Assembly (NCBI GenBank): GCA_049317525.1
Contig: JBMOIC010000003.1
Coordinates: 58,795 to 122,794 of the forward strand
Direction of reading: 5' to 3'
DNA length: 64,000 nucleotides
Origin: UBA961 sp049317525
GTDB taxonomy: Bacteria; Bacteroidota; Ignavibacteria; Kapaibacteriales; UBA961
Each line of letters starts with the position of its first letter. Position 1 is the first letter of the stretch. The notes below the pieces were generated by a model. The model was not told the DNA's origin. It worked only from the letters and a program-made list of their open reading frames with translations, and ran no database searches. Below are positions 18,225 through 26,629 of this stretch, piece after piece. The position numbers and the translations under genes are program-made.

Positions 18225-19808
18225 ATGATTTATATTATTCTTTCTTTCCTTATAACATGTAATGCCCTAAATGTAATTCAAGCTCAAGATATAACTCATA
18301 ATTTACCCCCAATTTCTGCACAAAAGGCCGCACAACATTTAGGTTTTCTTGCCTCTGATTCTATGCGTGGCAGAAATACTCCTAGCCCAGAACTCGAAAA
18401 AGCTGCGGAATATATCGCTAATCAATATAAGTCTTTAGGTTTATCACCTATTCAAGGTTCATATTTTCATAATTATACTCTAGAAAGACTTCATTTAGAC
18501 ACTCCTACGGTATGTATCTTAGAAAAAAATGGCGCTCAATTACCATTAGCTTTAAAGGATGACTTTATTCCTTTTGAGTTTTCAGGAAAACAGAAAGTTC
18601 ATAATGCGGCTATGGTTTTTGCAGGTTATGGAATCTCTGCGTCTGAATATTCATATGATGATTATGCTTCGATAGATGTAAAAGGGAAAATTGTTGTGAT
18701 TCTTAGAGGTGAACCTCAATCAAATAATGAAAAAAGCTTGTTCGATGGAAAAAAGAACACAAAATATTCTAGAATGACATCTAAAATTCGCTTGGCTGCA
18801 CAAAAAGGTGCAATCGGCATCATTATTATCAATGATCCTCTTACTACTTTACGATTAAAACCTAGTGGCTTTCCTTGGCCATCGCTTTATCCTAATATTC
18901 CTGCAGATGCATTACCTTTATCTAGAAAAAAACAAGGCTCTCCAGATTTTCCAATTATTCATGTTGGTGAAAAAGTTGCCGAATATTTATTCGGTAGCGT
19001 AGATTCCCTAAAATCTCTCATTAATCCCATAGAAACATCCCTTATTCCAGTGTCAAAAGATCTTTCTGCTACTGTTAATTCATTATATATTACGTTAACT
19101 ACAGAAAAAGTACCTGTCAGAAATGTTATGAGCATGCTTCCAGCTGCAGAAAAAACTGATGAATATGTTGTTATAGGGGCACATTATGATCATATCGGCA
19201 CTGGAAAACCAAGCAAACCTGGCGAAGATTCTATCTATAATGGGGCTGATGACAATGCAAGTGGTACTACAGGAGTTTTATTAGCGGCTGAATCTTTTGT
19301 TAATGCAAAACACAAACCCAAAAGAAATATTGTATTCGTAAACTTTAGTGGCGAAGAAAAAGGTCTTCTGGGATCTAAAGCTTTTGTAGATAATCCGCCT
19401 TTGCCAATTCAACAATGTGCTGCTATGCTTAATATGGATATGATCGGTAGAAATGATGTCTCCTCCCTTTTTATAGGTGGTAATACTAGATGCAAAGAAC
19501 TAATTACACTTAATGAAGAAGAAAACGAACGATTATTCGGTCAAGATAAATTTACACTAGAATATACTATAGAAAATTTCTTTTATCGTAGTGATCAGGC
19601 CAGCTTTGCATTAAGGAAAATCCCTGTTATTTTTTATTTTACAGGAGAGCACGACGATTATCATAAAGTTGGAGATGAGATTGAAAAAATTAATCTTGAA
19701 AAGCTTGTAAAGATTACTACATTGTGCATTCATACAGCACAGAAGACAGCTAATTTGGAGGGCAGGCTTCCATTTACATCTATGCCGGGTGATGAATTAC
19801 AGGAATAA
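18225..19808 (+). CDS. Secreted M28-family metallopeptidase with PA domain
   Basis: The 527-residue protein has a signal peptide ending VIQAQ, a PA-type insert (about residues 125-260), and a C-terminal M28 catalytic domain. The two-zinc ligands can be read in order: His in GAHYDH, Asp in GADDNASG, the general-base Glu pair in SGEEKG, Asp in NMDMIGR and His in DYHKVGD. It is therefore likely an active aminopeptidase outside the cytoplasm; peptide preference cannot be told. The last 30 residues are polar. It begins 10 bases after dnaG and is followed 3 bases later by the HEPN gene. Confidence 0.9.
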   Translation: MIYIILSFLITCNALNVIQAQDITHNLPPISAQKAAQHLGFLASDSMRGRNTPSPELEKAAEYIANQYKSLGLSPIQGSYFHNYTLERLHLDTPTVCILEKNGAQLPLALKDDFIPFEFSGKQKVHNAAMVFAGYGISASEYSYDDYASIDVKGKIVVILRGEPQSNNEKSLFDGKKNTKYSRMTSKIRLAAQKGAIGIIIINDPLTTLRLKPSGFPWPSLYPNIPADALPLSRKKQGSPDFPIIHVGEKVAEYLFGSVDSLKSLINPIETSLIPVSKDLSATVNSLYITLTTEKVPVRNVMSMLPAAEKTDEYVVIGAHYDHIGTGKPSKPGEDSIYNGADDNASGTTGVLLAAESFVNAKHKPKRNIVFVNFSGEEKGLLGSKAFVDNPPLPIQQCAAMLNMDMIGRNDVSSLFIGGNTRCKELITLNEEENERLFGQDKFTLEYTIENFFYRSDQASFALRKIPVIFYFTGEHDDYHKVGDEIEKINLEKLVKITTLCIHTAQKTANLEGRLPFTSMPGDELQE

Positions 19809-19811
19809 AGT

Positions 19812-20450
19812 ATGAGCATATCACATGAATTAAAGATTCGCTTAATACAAGCTGCTATCATAAATGAAGATACTAGAACTCGAGTTCATAGAGGTATTTC
19901 GTGGCTAAAGGCTTCAGAAAACGAATCCATATCAGATGATTTACGTTTTATGTGTTTGTGGACATCTTTTAATGCTTGCTATGCTTCTTTATTAGAAGAA
20001 ATATATAAAGATGAAAGGGGGAAAATGTGGGAATTCTTATCTAAACTTATTGATAATGATAAGCATAATAGTATATCTCAATGTTTGTGGGAAGATTGTT
20101 TTGAACAAGCAGAAGATATTATTGACAATCCTTATTTATTTCGGGATTTTTGGCAGACGGTACATGGTGATGATACAGAATGGGAAAATAATTTCGAACA
20201 ATCAATACGTAAAGCAAAACAATGTAAAGAGCAAAACAATATTCTTTTATACTGCATGACAGTTATTGAAAGAATTTATATTCTAAGAAATCAACTAACT
20301 CATGGTGGGTCTACGCATGGCGGAAAAATGAACCGTCAACAATTACAACAATGCATACTCATAATGGATCTATTTGTACCAGTGATTATGGATATCATCA
20401 TGCAAAATCCAGATGTCGATTGGGGACTATTAATGTATCCACCATTATAA
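19812..20450 (+). CDS. HEPN-domain protein (possible ribonuclease), no partner gene seen
   Basis: A 212-residue all-helical protein. The segment ERIYILRNQLTHGGSTHGG near residues 153-171 carries the HEPN catalytic-type motif R-x4-H (Arg159, His164), with the Asn next to the Arg as in active HEPN RNases. The neighbouring segments LWTSFNACYASL and DVDWGLLMYPPL also match a recurrent HEPN family found as single genes in many bacteria. HEPN proteins are often toxins or defence RNases. Here it follows the M28 gene by 3 bases and has no MNT antitoxin or other immunity gene beside it. Function unproven. Confidence 0.72.
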   Translation: MSISHELKIRLIQAAIINEDTRTRVHRGISWLKASENESISDDLRFMCLWTSFNACYASLLEEIYKDERGKMWEFLSKLIDNDKHNSISQCLWEDCFEQAEDIIDNPYLFRDFWQTVHGDDTEWENNFEQSIRKAKQCKEQNNILLYCMTVIERIYILRNQLTHGGSTHGGKMNRQQLQQCILIMDLFVPVIMDIIMQNPDVDWGLLMYPPL

Positions 20451-20462
20451 TTTTGAATGTTT

Positions 20463-21770
20463 TTACGTGAATTGAATTGTATCTAAAGCGTGGAATGCTT
20501 CTTCTGCTAGATAAAATGAGCCCGTAATTAGCAATGGTTTTTTTGAATCAATTCCTTTGTAAACTGCCTCGGCAACAGATTGAAAATATTCAGTATCCTG
20601 TATATAATCTTTAGATAATAAAGCTAGTTGTGAAGCTGGCATGGCCCTTTCTATATTGGGCGAGCATGCTAATAGAACATCACAATAAGGCGCAAATAAT
20701 CCAAGCATTTCTTGTATAGGCTTATCAGCCATAGCACCAAATACTATTTGCCATGTATTATGTGAATAACCGCATATATTTATTGTTTCAAGAAGACGCT
20801 TAATACAAGCAGGATTATGCCCAACATCAATTATTATTGGAGGATTCGTTTGCAATAATTGAATTCTTCCGTGAATACCAGAAATCAAAGAAGTAAATGC
20901 CAAACCTTTTCTTATTGAATGCTCATCACATGGGAATAATGCAGATATTTCATGTAAAGTAAGAAGAGCAGTTTGAATATTTCGAATTTGATGAAGGCCA
21001 GCTCTTTCTGATTTTACTTCTACATACTTCTGATTTCTAATAGATAGATCTACGTTCATAGAAAGATCTTTATTATATAGAACAGATTGAACAGAGCTTT
21101 CTTCATCTGTAACTATACAAGAAGATGCTTGTTTATGTATTGCGAAACTTTTAAAAAACGACTGTAATTCGATTCTAGATTCTCCGATAATAACTGGAGA
21201 ACCTTTTTTCATAATACCAGCTTTTTCGCCCGCAATAGAAAGTAAATCAGATCCTAAATATTCAGTATGATCTAAATCTATAGAAGTAATGATTGTAGCT
21301 AATGGCGATTCAATAATATTAGTAGCATCAAGTCTTCCCCCCATACCAGTTTCGATAATTGCAATATCTACATTCTGCTCTGCAAACCAAGCAAAAGCCA
21401 TTGCAGTAGTAACTTCAAAAAATGTAGTATGTTCTTTTTCAATTTCGGGCATCATCTTAGAAGCTAAACGGGCAATATCTTCATCTGGAATACATTCTCC
21501 GTTTATTCTTATTCTTTCATTGAATAAACGTATATGAGGCGAAGTATATAAGCCAGTTTTATATCCTGCACTTTGTAAAATTGATGCTAAAATGGAACAT
21601 ACAGAACCCTTTCCATTCGTTCCGGCAACATGAATGCATGGGTATAATGTTTCAGGATTATCTAAAAAAGATAATAAAAACTGTATTCTTTCTAAACCAG
21701 GCTTTATACCAAAGCGATGAAGAGAAAATAAATAGTGAAGTAAATCCTGCATCGAATCTTTTTGAGACAT
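20463..21770 (-). CDS. folC: Bifunctional folylpolyglutamate/dihydrofolate synthase
   Basis: FolC (435 residues) adds glutamate to dihydropteroate and to folates in the cytoplasm. The P-loop HVAGTNGKGSV is at residues 47-57, followed by the family segments YTSPHIRLFNERIRING, ETGMGGRLDATNI and IITSIDLDHTEYLG, and the C-terminal ligase domain contains IIDVGHNPA. It is a single gene facing away from tRNA-Thr, with only 12 bases before the convergent HEPN stop. folP and folA are in this window too but in separate operons. Start is the ATG at 21770; a second in-frame ATG six codons later is possible. Confidence 0.95.
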   Translation of the reverse strand: MSQKDSMQDLLHYLFSLHRFGIKPGLERIQFLLSFLDNPETLYPCIHVAGTNGKGSVCSILASILQSAGYKTGLYTSPHIRLFNERIRINGECIPDEDIARLASKMMPEIEKEHTTFFEVTTAMAFAWFAEQNVDIAIIETGMGGRLDATNIIESPLATIITSIDLDHTEYLGSDLLSIAGEKAGIMKKGSPVIIGESRIELQSFFKSFAIHKQASSCIVTDEESSVQSVLYNKDLSMNVDLSIRNQKYVEVKSERAGLHQIRNIQTALLTLHEISALFPCDEHSIRKGLAFTSLISGIHGRIQLLQTNPPIIIDVGHNPACIKRLLETINICGYSHNTWQIVFGAMADKPIQEMLGLFAPYCDVLLACSPNIERAMPASQLALLSKDYIQDTEYFQSVAEAVYKGIDSKKPLLITGSFYLAEEAFHALDTIQFT

Positions 21771-21837
21771 AAGAAATCAAAAAAGAAATAAGACAAAATC
21801 ACGTATCAAGTGTCAGTTTACTAACTTTGCATATAAA

Positions 21838-21869
21838 TAAAAAAGCCGGAATATTATCTATTCCGGCTT
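21838..21869 (-). terminator. Intrinsic terminator of tRNA-Thr
   Basis: A perfect 10-base-pair stem (AAGCCGGAAT against ATTCCGGCTT) with a 7-base loop, followed on the minus strand by a run of six or more T. It lies 4 bases after the tRNA 3' end and is the cleanest terminator in the window. Confidence 0.92.
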
Positions 21870-21872
21870 GAG

Positions 21873-21945
21873 AGCCAACTATCGGACTTGAACCGATGAC
21901 CTGCTGATTACAAATCAGCTGCTCTACCAGCTGAGCTAAGTTGGC
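21873..21945 (-). tRNA. tRNA-Thr (anticodon TGT)
   Basis: All cloverleaf parts can be built by hand on the minus strand: acceptor stem GCCAACT/AGTTGGC, TA at positions 8-9, D-arm with GCTC/GAGC, anticodon stem GCTGA/TCAGC around loop TTTGTAA (anticodon TGT), a five-base variable region and T-arm ATCGG TTCAAGT CCGAT. The discriminator base is T and CCA is not encoded. Length is 73 bases. A terminator follows and a TATTTTTG promoter element sits about 50 bases upstream, so it is its own transcription unit. Confidence 0.97.
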
Positions 21946-21995
21946 TTCTTGCGCTCTAAAATCGAATGCGAAAATAGAGATTTTTTTACCTTTTG

Positions 21996-22003
21996 CAAAA
22001 ATA
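21996..22003 (-). promoter_or_regulatory. -7 promoter element for tRNA-Thr
   Basis: On the minus strand these bases read TATTTTTG followed by CA, the TAnnTTTG form, ending 50 bases before the tRNA 5' end. A stable RNA gene with its own terminator needs a promoter here, which makes this one of the better supported sites. Confidence 0.6.
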
Positions 22004-22015
22004 TTTAGCAAAATA

Positions 22016-22702
22016 TTGTTTTTTAATAATCATACACATATAAATTCTTATAGTTTACAGCATGATAAAGTGCTGTCAAAACCTATCATTTCACTAGATA
22101 TATCATTGCCAGAACAGCAATTTCACCTTCTAAATAATATCAATAAACGTTCACTCTTTACAATTGGTATTCATCCATGGAATTGTCATGTTGAAAACAC
22201 AGATAGTTTTTTTTCTTTCATAAAAGAACAAGAGCAATCGATTATCGGTATTGGTGAATGTGGTTTAGATCGATATGCAAAAGCTGAAATGCCTGCGCAA
22301 GAAACAATATTTATTAAACATGCAGAATTATCAGAGACATTAAAGAAACCATTAATTATTCATTGCGTAAAAGCATTTAATGAATTATTAAGAATTCATA
22401 AAGATTTTAGCCCAAAAATGCCATGGATTGTTCATGGATTCAATAGAAATCCAGAAATTGCAGAATTATTATTGAACAGAAATATGATTCTTAGCATTGG
22501 AGCCGTTTTATTAGATAATAGACAGTCTATAATAGATATAATGAACATGATACCAGATAAACAATTAGTATTAGAAACTGATATATCTACAGTCTCAATT
22601 TCAGAAATCTACAAAGCAGCATCAAAAGCAAAACAAATGACATTAGAAGATTTAACTTTTTCAATAGAACAAACAATACACTCTATTTATGGACATATCT
22701 GA
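22016..22702 (+). CDS. TatD-family metal-dependent hydrolase
   Basis: A TIM-barrel hydrolase of about 228 residues. The metal ligands are all present: HTH at the very N-terminus (NNHTHIN), Glu in GIGECGLD, His in IIHC, His in IVHGF and Asp in LETD. TatD enzymes are 3'-5' DNA exonucleases or related phosphoesterases. No ATG exists before the HTH motif; I place the start at the TTG at 22016, which gives MFFNNHTH as in other TatD proteins. A longer reading from 21941 would overlap the tRNA and is unlikely. It overlaps tcdA by 14 bases. Confidence 0.8.
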   Translation: MFFNNHTHINSYSLQHDKVLSKPIISLDISLPEQQFHLLNNINKRSLFTIGIHPWNCHVENTDSFFSFIKEQEQSIIGIGECGLDRYAKAEMPAQETIFIKHAELSETLKKPLIIHCVKAFNELLRIHKDFSPKMPWIVHGFNRNPEIAELLLNRNMILSIGAVLLDNRQSIIDIMNMIPDKQLVLETDISTVSISEIYKAASKAKQMTLEDLTFSIEQTIHSIYGHI

Positions 22703-23474
22703 ATCAAAAGTTCCACATTGGAATAGTCGTTCTGCCCTTTTATTTGGTAATGATACATTAGGTTCATTATTAGATAAACATGTATTAGTTGTCGGACTAG
22801 GCGGCGTGGGCTCATATGCTGCCGAATTCTTAGTTCGCGGTGGAATAGGAGCTTTAACAATTGTAGATGGAGACACAATAGATACAACAAATCGCAATAG
22901 ACAATTACCAGCTTTGGTTTCTACCATTGGTAAATGGAAAACAGAAGTGATGCAAGAAAGATTATTAGATATAAATCCAGATTTGCGATTAACTGTTCAT
23001 AATACTTTTATCATGCGCGAGATTATTGATGAAATATTAGTCCCCCATTTTGATTATGTAGTAGATTGTATCGATACTTTAGCTCCTAAAATAAGTTTAT
23101 TGAAAAAAGCATATGTAAAAGGCTATCCGATTGTTAGTTCAATGGGTGCTGGTGGTAAAACAGACCCCACACAGATTGACATTGCAGACTTTAGTAAAGT
23201 ACACCATTGTAAGCTTGCCAGATATTTAAAGAAAAAATTATATAGAAGTGGCATCAGATCTGGTATTACAGCAGTATTCTCACCCGAAGAGGTTTCTGAA
23301 CAAGCTTTGCAATTAACAGAAAACACATTAAATAAGCGCTCTTATTATGGAACAGTGTCGTATATACCAGCATTATTTGGTGGACACTGTGCATCGGTGG
23401 TATTAAGAGATTTAATGGGCACGATACATCTAAAAAAACCCATTCCTATTCTAGAACAACATATACAAGAATAA
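22689..23474 (+). CDS. tcdA: tRNA threonylcarbamoyladenosine dehydratase
   Basis: A 261-residue E1-like enzyme that cyclises t6A37 of ANN-decoding tRNAs to ct6A using ATP. The nucleotide-binding loop VGLGGVGSYAAEFLVRGG is near residues 35-52, followed by VDGDTIDTTNRNRQ, the conserved CIDTLAPK and SMGAGGKTDPTQIDIADFSK. This set separates TcdA (CsdL/YgdL) from ThiF and MoeB, which carry different C-terminal parts and zinc cysteines. The gene overlaps tatD by 14 bases and precedes the RND gene by 6 bases, so the three are probably cotranscribed. Confidence 0.93.
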   Translation: MDISESKVPHWNSRSALLFGNDTLGSLLDKHVLVVGLGGVGSYAAEFLVRGGIGALTIVDGDTIDTTNRNRQLPALVSTIGKWKTEVMQERLLDINPDLRLTVHNTFIMREIIDEILVPHFDYVVDCIDTLAPKISLLKKAYVKGYPIVSSMGAGGKTDPTQIDIADFSKVHHCKLARYLKKKLYRSGIRSGITAVFSPEEVSEQALQLTENTLNKRSYYGTVSYIPALFGGHCASVVLRDLMGTIHLKKPIPILEQHIQE

Positions 23475-23480
23475 GCATAC

Positions 23481-26400
23481 ATGCAATTATCCTCTATCAG
23501 TATCTCAAGGCCTGTTCTTACTATCGTGATGTCTATAGTAATTGTCCTTTTTGGTGCAATTGGCTATACATATTTAGGAGTTAGAGAATTTCCTGCTGTA
23601 GACCCACCTATAATTACAGTTAATGCAGTGTATCCTGGTGCAAATGCTGATATTATTGAATCAAAAATTACCGAACCTTTAGAAGAATCGCTTAATGGTA
23701 TAGCTGGCATTACTTCACTTATTTCAGTTAGCCGAGATGGCGCATGTACAATTACAGCAGAATTTGAATTAGGAAGTGGTTTAGAAAATGCCGCAAATGA
23801 TGTAAGAGATCGAGTTTCAAGATCACAAAGACAATTACCAGCTGATATGGACCCACCAACTGTATCAAAAGCTGATGCAAATAGTGATGCAATACTTGTA
23901 GTTACAGTACAAAGCGATGAAAGAGATATCTTAGAAATAAGCGATATAGCTACAAATACTATTAGAAAAAGCTTGCAGACAATTCCAGGTGTTAGTGAAA
24001 TACGTATTTGGGGTGAAAAAAAATATGCAATGCGATTATGGATGAATCCTCAAAAACTATCTGCTTATGGGCTTACTCCTTTAGATGTAAAATATGCTTT
24101 AGATAAAGAAAATATCGAATTACCTTCCGGTAGTGTAGAAGGAAATACTACCGAAGTTACAGTAAGAACTTTGGGTAGATTTCAAACTATTGAAGATTTC
24201 AATAATCTGATTATCCGATCTTTTGATGGAAAAACAGTCACATTTTCTGATATAGGAATAGCACGTTTAGAAGCAGAAAACATAAAAACTATTTTAAGAA
24301 CAAATGGCAAACCAATGTTTGGTATTGCTATTACTCCTCAACCCGGGGCTAATCATATAGCAATCGCTAAAGAATTTTACAAAAGAATAGATCAAATTAA
24401 ACAAGACTTACCCGAAGATCTTGTTTTAACAATCCTACTTGATACCACAGAATCAATTAAAGACTCACTTACAGAAGTTGCTGAAACATTATTCATTGCA
24501 TTCCTTTTGGTTGTATTAATCCTTTTTGTTTTTCTTAGAAATTGGCGCACAACGCTGATTCCTGTTTTGGCTATTCCTATCTCTTTGATTGGTACATTCT
24601 TTATCATGTATGTTTTAGATTATTCAATCAATGTACTTACTCTATTAGGTATTGTATTAGCTACAGGACTTGTTGTTGATGATGCCATTGTGGTATTAGA
24701 GAATATTTTTTCAAAAACAGAACAAGGAATGGACCCTTTACAAGCATCTCATGAAGGAGCCAAAGAGATCTTTTTTGCTGTTTTGTCTACCACAATAACT
24801 TTAGCGGCAGTTTTTCTTCCAATTATCTTTTTACAAGGATTAACAGGTAGACTTTTTAGAGAATTTGGAATAGTTGTAGCTGGATCTGTTCTTATTTCTG
24901 CTTTTGTATCGTTAACATTAACTCCAATGCTAAGTTCTAGGCTTATTAAACCTGTAGAAAAGCATGGATCATTATATATATGGTCAGAAAATATATTATT
25001 AAGATGTATTCAAGCATATAAAAACTCTCTTGAATCCTTCCTAAAAAAACCTATATATACACTTCTTATTACCTTCTTTTCTTTTTTAATGATATGGTAT
25101 TTTGGAAAGGAATTAAGTTCAGAAATTGCTCCTTTACAAGATAAAAGTAGAATGAGAATAAGCGCAACTGCACATGAGGGAGCAACATTCGAATTTATGG
25201 ATTCTTATGTGCATTCTATTTATAGCCTATTAATGGATTCAATCCCCGAAAAAAGCTCGATTCTAACAGTTACTTCACCAACTTTTGGCACAAGTTCTAC
25301 AAATACAGCAATGACTCGATTGATGCTAGTGAATCCAAAAGATAGGAAAAGAAGTCAAATGCAGATTGCAGAACAAGTTAATCGATTAATTAAACAATTA
25401 CCTGCTGCAAAAGGCGTGGTGATTCAAGAACAAACAATATCTACTGCTGGTTCTGGCCAAGCCGGACTTCCTGTTCAATTTGTAATTCAAGCATCAGATT
25501 TAGAAAAATTACGTTCAATCTTACCTGGATTTTTAGAGGAAGCTTCTAAAAGACCAGAATTTGCCATTGTAGATGTTAATTTAAAATTTACCAAGCCAGA
25601 ACTCAGAGTGTCTATTGATAGAGAAAAAGCTAGATCATTAGGAGTATATACAAGTGATATTGCACAAACATTGCAATTTGCCTTAGCTGGACAACGCTAT
25701 GGTTATTTTGTAAAAGATGGAAGGCAATATCAAGTAATTGGCCAGGCAGAAAGAAATACAAGAAACGATATTATAGATATTCAATCTATGTATGTAAAAT
25801 CTAATACAGGTTCGCTTGTTCAATTACATAATGTTACACATTTTAATGAAAGTAGCGCCCCACCATCGGTATTCCATTATAATAGAGCAGTTTCTGCAAC
25901 TGTTTCTGCAGGCTTAGCCGAAGGCTATACTTTAGGAGATGGTATAAGTGCCATGAAATCAATTGCTTATACTAATTTAGACCCTTCTTTTACTACAGCT
26001 TTAACTGGGCCATCTAAAGACTTCGCAGAAAGCTCATCTAGTTTACTTTTTGCTTTTATCCTTGCATTAATTCTGATTTATCTTGTATTGGCTGCGCAAT
26101 TCGAAAGTTTTGCAGACCCATTAATTATTCTTTTATGCGTACCAATGGCTTTGGCAGGTGCAGTATTTTCATTATGGCTTTTTAAACAGACACTTAATAT
26201 TTTTAGTGAAATAGGCATCATAATGCTTATTGGTTTAGTAACTAAAAATGCTATTCTTATCATAGAATTTGCACATCAAAAAAATAAGATTTTACCAGCA
26301 TTCGAAGCAGTATTAGAGGCAGCAAGCGGCAGATTTCGTCCAATATTAATGACATCACTTGCAACAATTTTAGGTGTTTTACCTATTGCTCTTGCAATTG

Positions 26401-26528
26401 GGGGTGGCTCTCAAAGCCGTATTTCTATGGGAATCGCTGTTATTGGTGGCTTGATTTTCTCTTTAATTTTAACGCTTTATACCATTCCTGGATATTTTGT
26501 AATGGTATCTTCATTCCGTAAACGATAA
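23481..26528 (+). CDS. RND-family efflux permease (AcrB/MexB superfamily)
   Basis: A 1015-residue inner-membrane exporter with the usual RND plan: one helix, a large periplasmic porter domain, six helices, a second porter domain and the last helices. Proton-relay residues are present: the Asp pair in TGLVVDDAIVVLENI and the Lys in LIGLVTKNAILIIEFA. The substrate may be a drug, dye or lipid. No membrane-fusion protein or outer-membrane channel gene is next to it, unlike most RND operons, so its partners must be encoded elsewhere. It follows tcdA by 6 bases. No terminator is visible after it. Confidence 0.9.
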   Translation: MQLSSISISRPVLTIVMSIVIVLFGAIGYTYLGVREFPAVDPPIITVNAVYPGANADIIESKITEPLEESLNGIAGITSLISVSRDGACTITAEFELGSGLENAANDVRDRVSRSQRQLPADMDPPTVSKADANSDAILVVTVQSDERDILEISDIATNTIRKSLQTIPGVSEIRIWGEKKYAMRLWMNPQKLSAYGLTPLDVKYALDKENIELPSGSVEGNTTEVTVRTLGRFQTIEDFNNLIIRSFDGKTVTFSDIGIARLEAENIKTILRTNGKPMFGIAITPQPGANHIAIAKEFYKRIDQIKQDLPEDLVLTILLDTTESIKDSLTEVAETLFIAFLLVVLILFVFLRNWRTTLIPVLAIPISLIGTFFIMYVLDYSINVLTLLGIVLATGLVVDDAIVVLENIFSKTEQGMDPLQASHEGAKEIFFAVLSTTITLAAVFLPIIFLQGLTGRLFREFGIVVAGSVLISAFVSLTLTPMLSSRLIKPVEKHGSLYIWSENILLRCIQAYKNSLESFLKKPIYTLLITFFSFLMIWYFGKELSSEIAPLQDKSRMRISATAHEGATFEFMDSYVHSIYSLLMDSIPEKSSILTVTSPTFGTSSTNTAMTRLMLVNPKDRKRSQMQIAEQVNRLIKQLPAAKGVVIQEQTISTAGSGQAGLPVQFVIQASDLEKLRSILPGFLEEASKRPEFAIVDVNLKFTKPELRVSIDREKARSLGVYTSDIAQTLQFALAGQRYGYFVKDGRQYQVIGQAERNTRNDIIDIQSMYVKSNTGSLVQLHNVTHFNESSAPPSVFHYNRAVSATVSAGLAEGYTLGDGISAMKSIAYTNLDPSFTTALTGPSKDFAESSSSLLFAFILALILIYLVLAAQFESFADPLIILLCVPMALAGAVFSLWLFKQTLNIFSEIGIIMLIGLVTKNAILIIEFAHQKNKILPAFEAVLEAASGRFRPILMTSLATILGVLPIALAIGGGSQSRISMGIAVIGGLIFSLILTLYTIPGYFVMVSSFRKR

Positions 26529-26589
26529 TTCATTTCTCTTTTTGCTAGTATTTCTTTTGATAATCCATAATAGTAAAGCATACATTATC

Positions 26590-26597
26590 TAATTTTG
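26590..26597 (+). promoter_or_regulatory. -7 promoter element before the GH3 gene
   Basis: TAATTTTG followed by CA matches TAnnTTTG and lies 32 bases before the ATG of the GH3 gene, in the 101-base gap after the RND gene. Confidence 0.5.
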
Positions 26598-26629
26598 CAC
26601 ATACTATTCCTCTATTCTATTTCTAAACT

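Noticed and set aside
21941..22015. Extended N-terminus of TatD beginning inside tRNA-Thr
   Set aside because: The metal-binding HTH motif is at the true N-terminus of the family, and the extension would overlap a tRNA gene and its promoter.
24016..24023. Eight-A run in the RND exporter gene as a slippage site
   Set aside because: It is shorter than the dnaX run and lies in an ordinary coding region (GAA AAA AAA) with no truncated product expected, so it looks like chance in AT-rich DNA.
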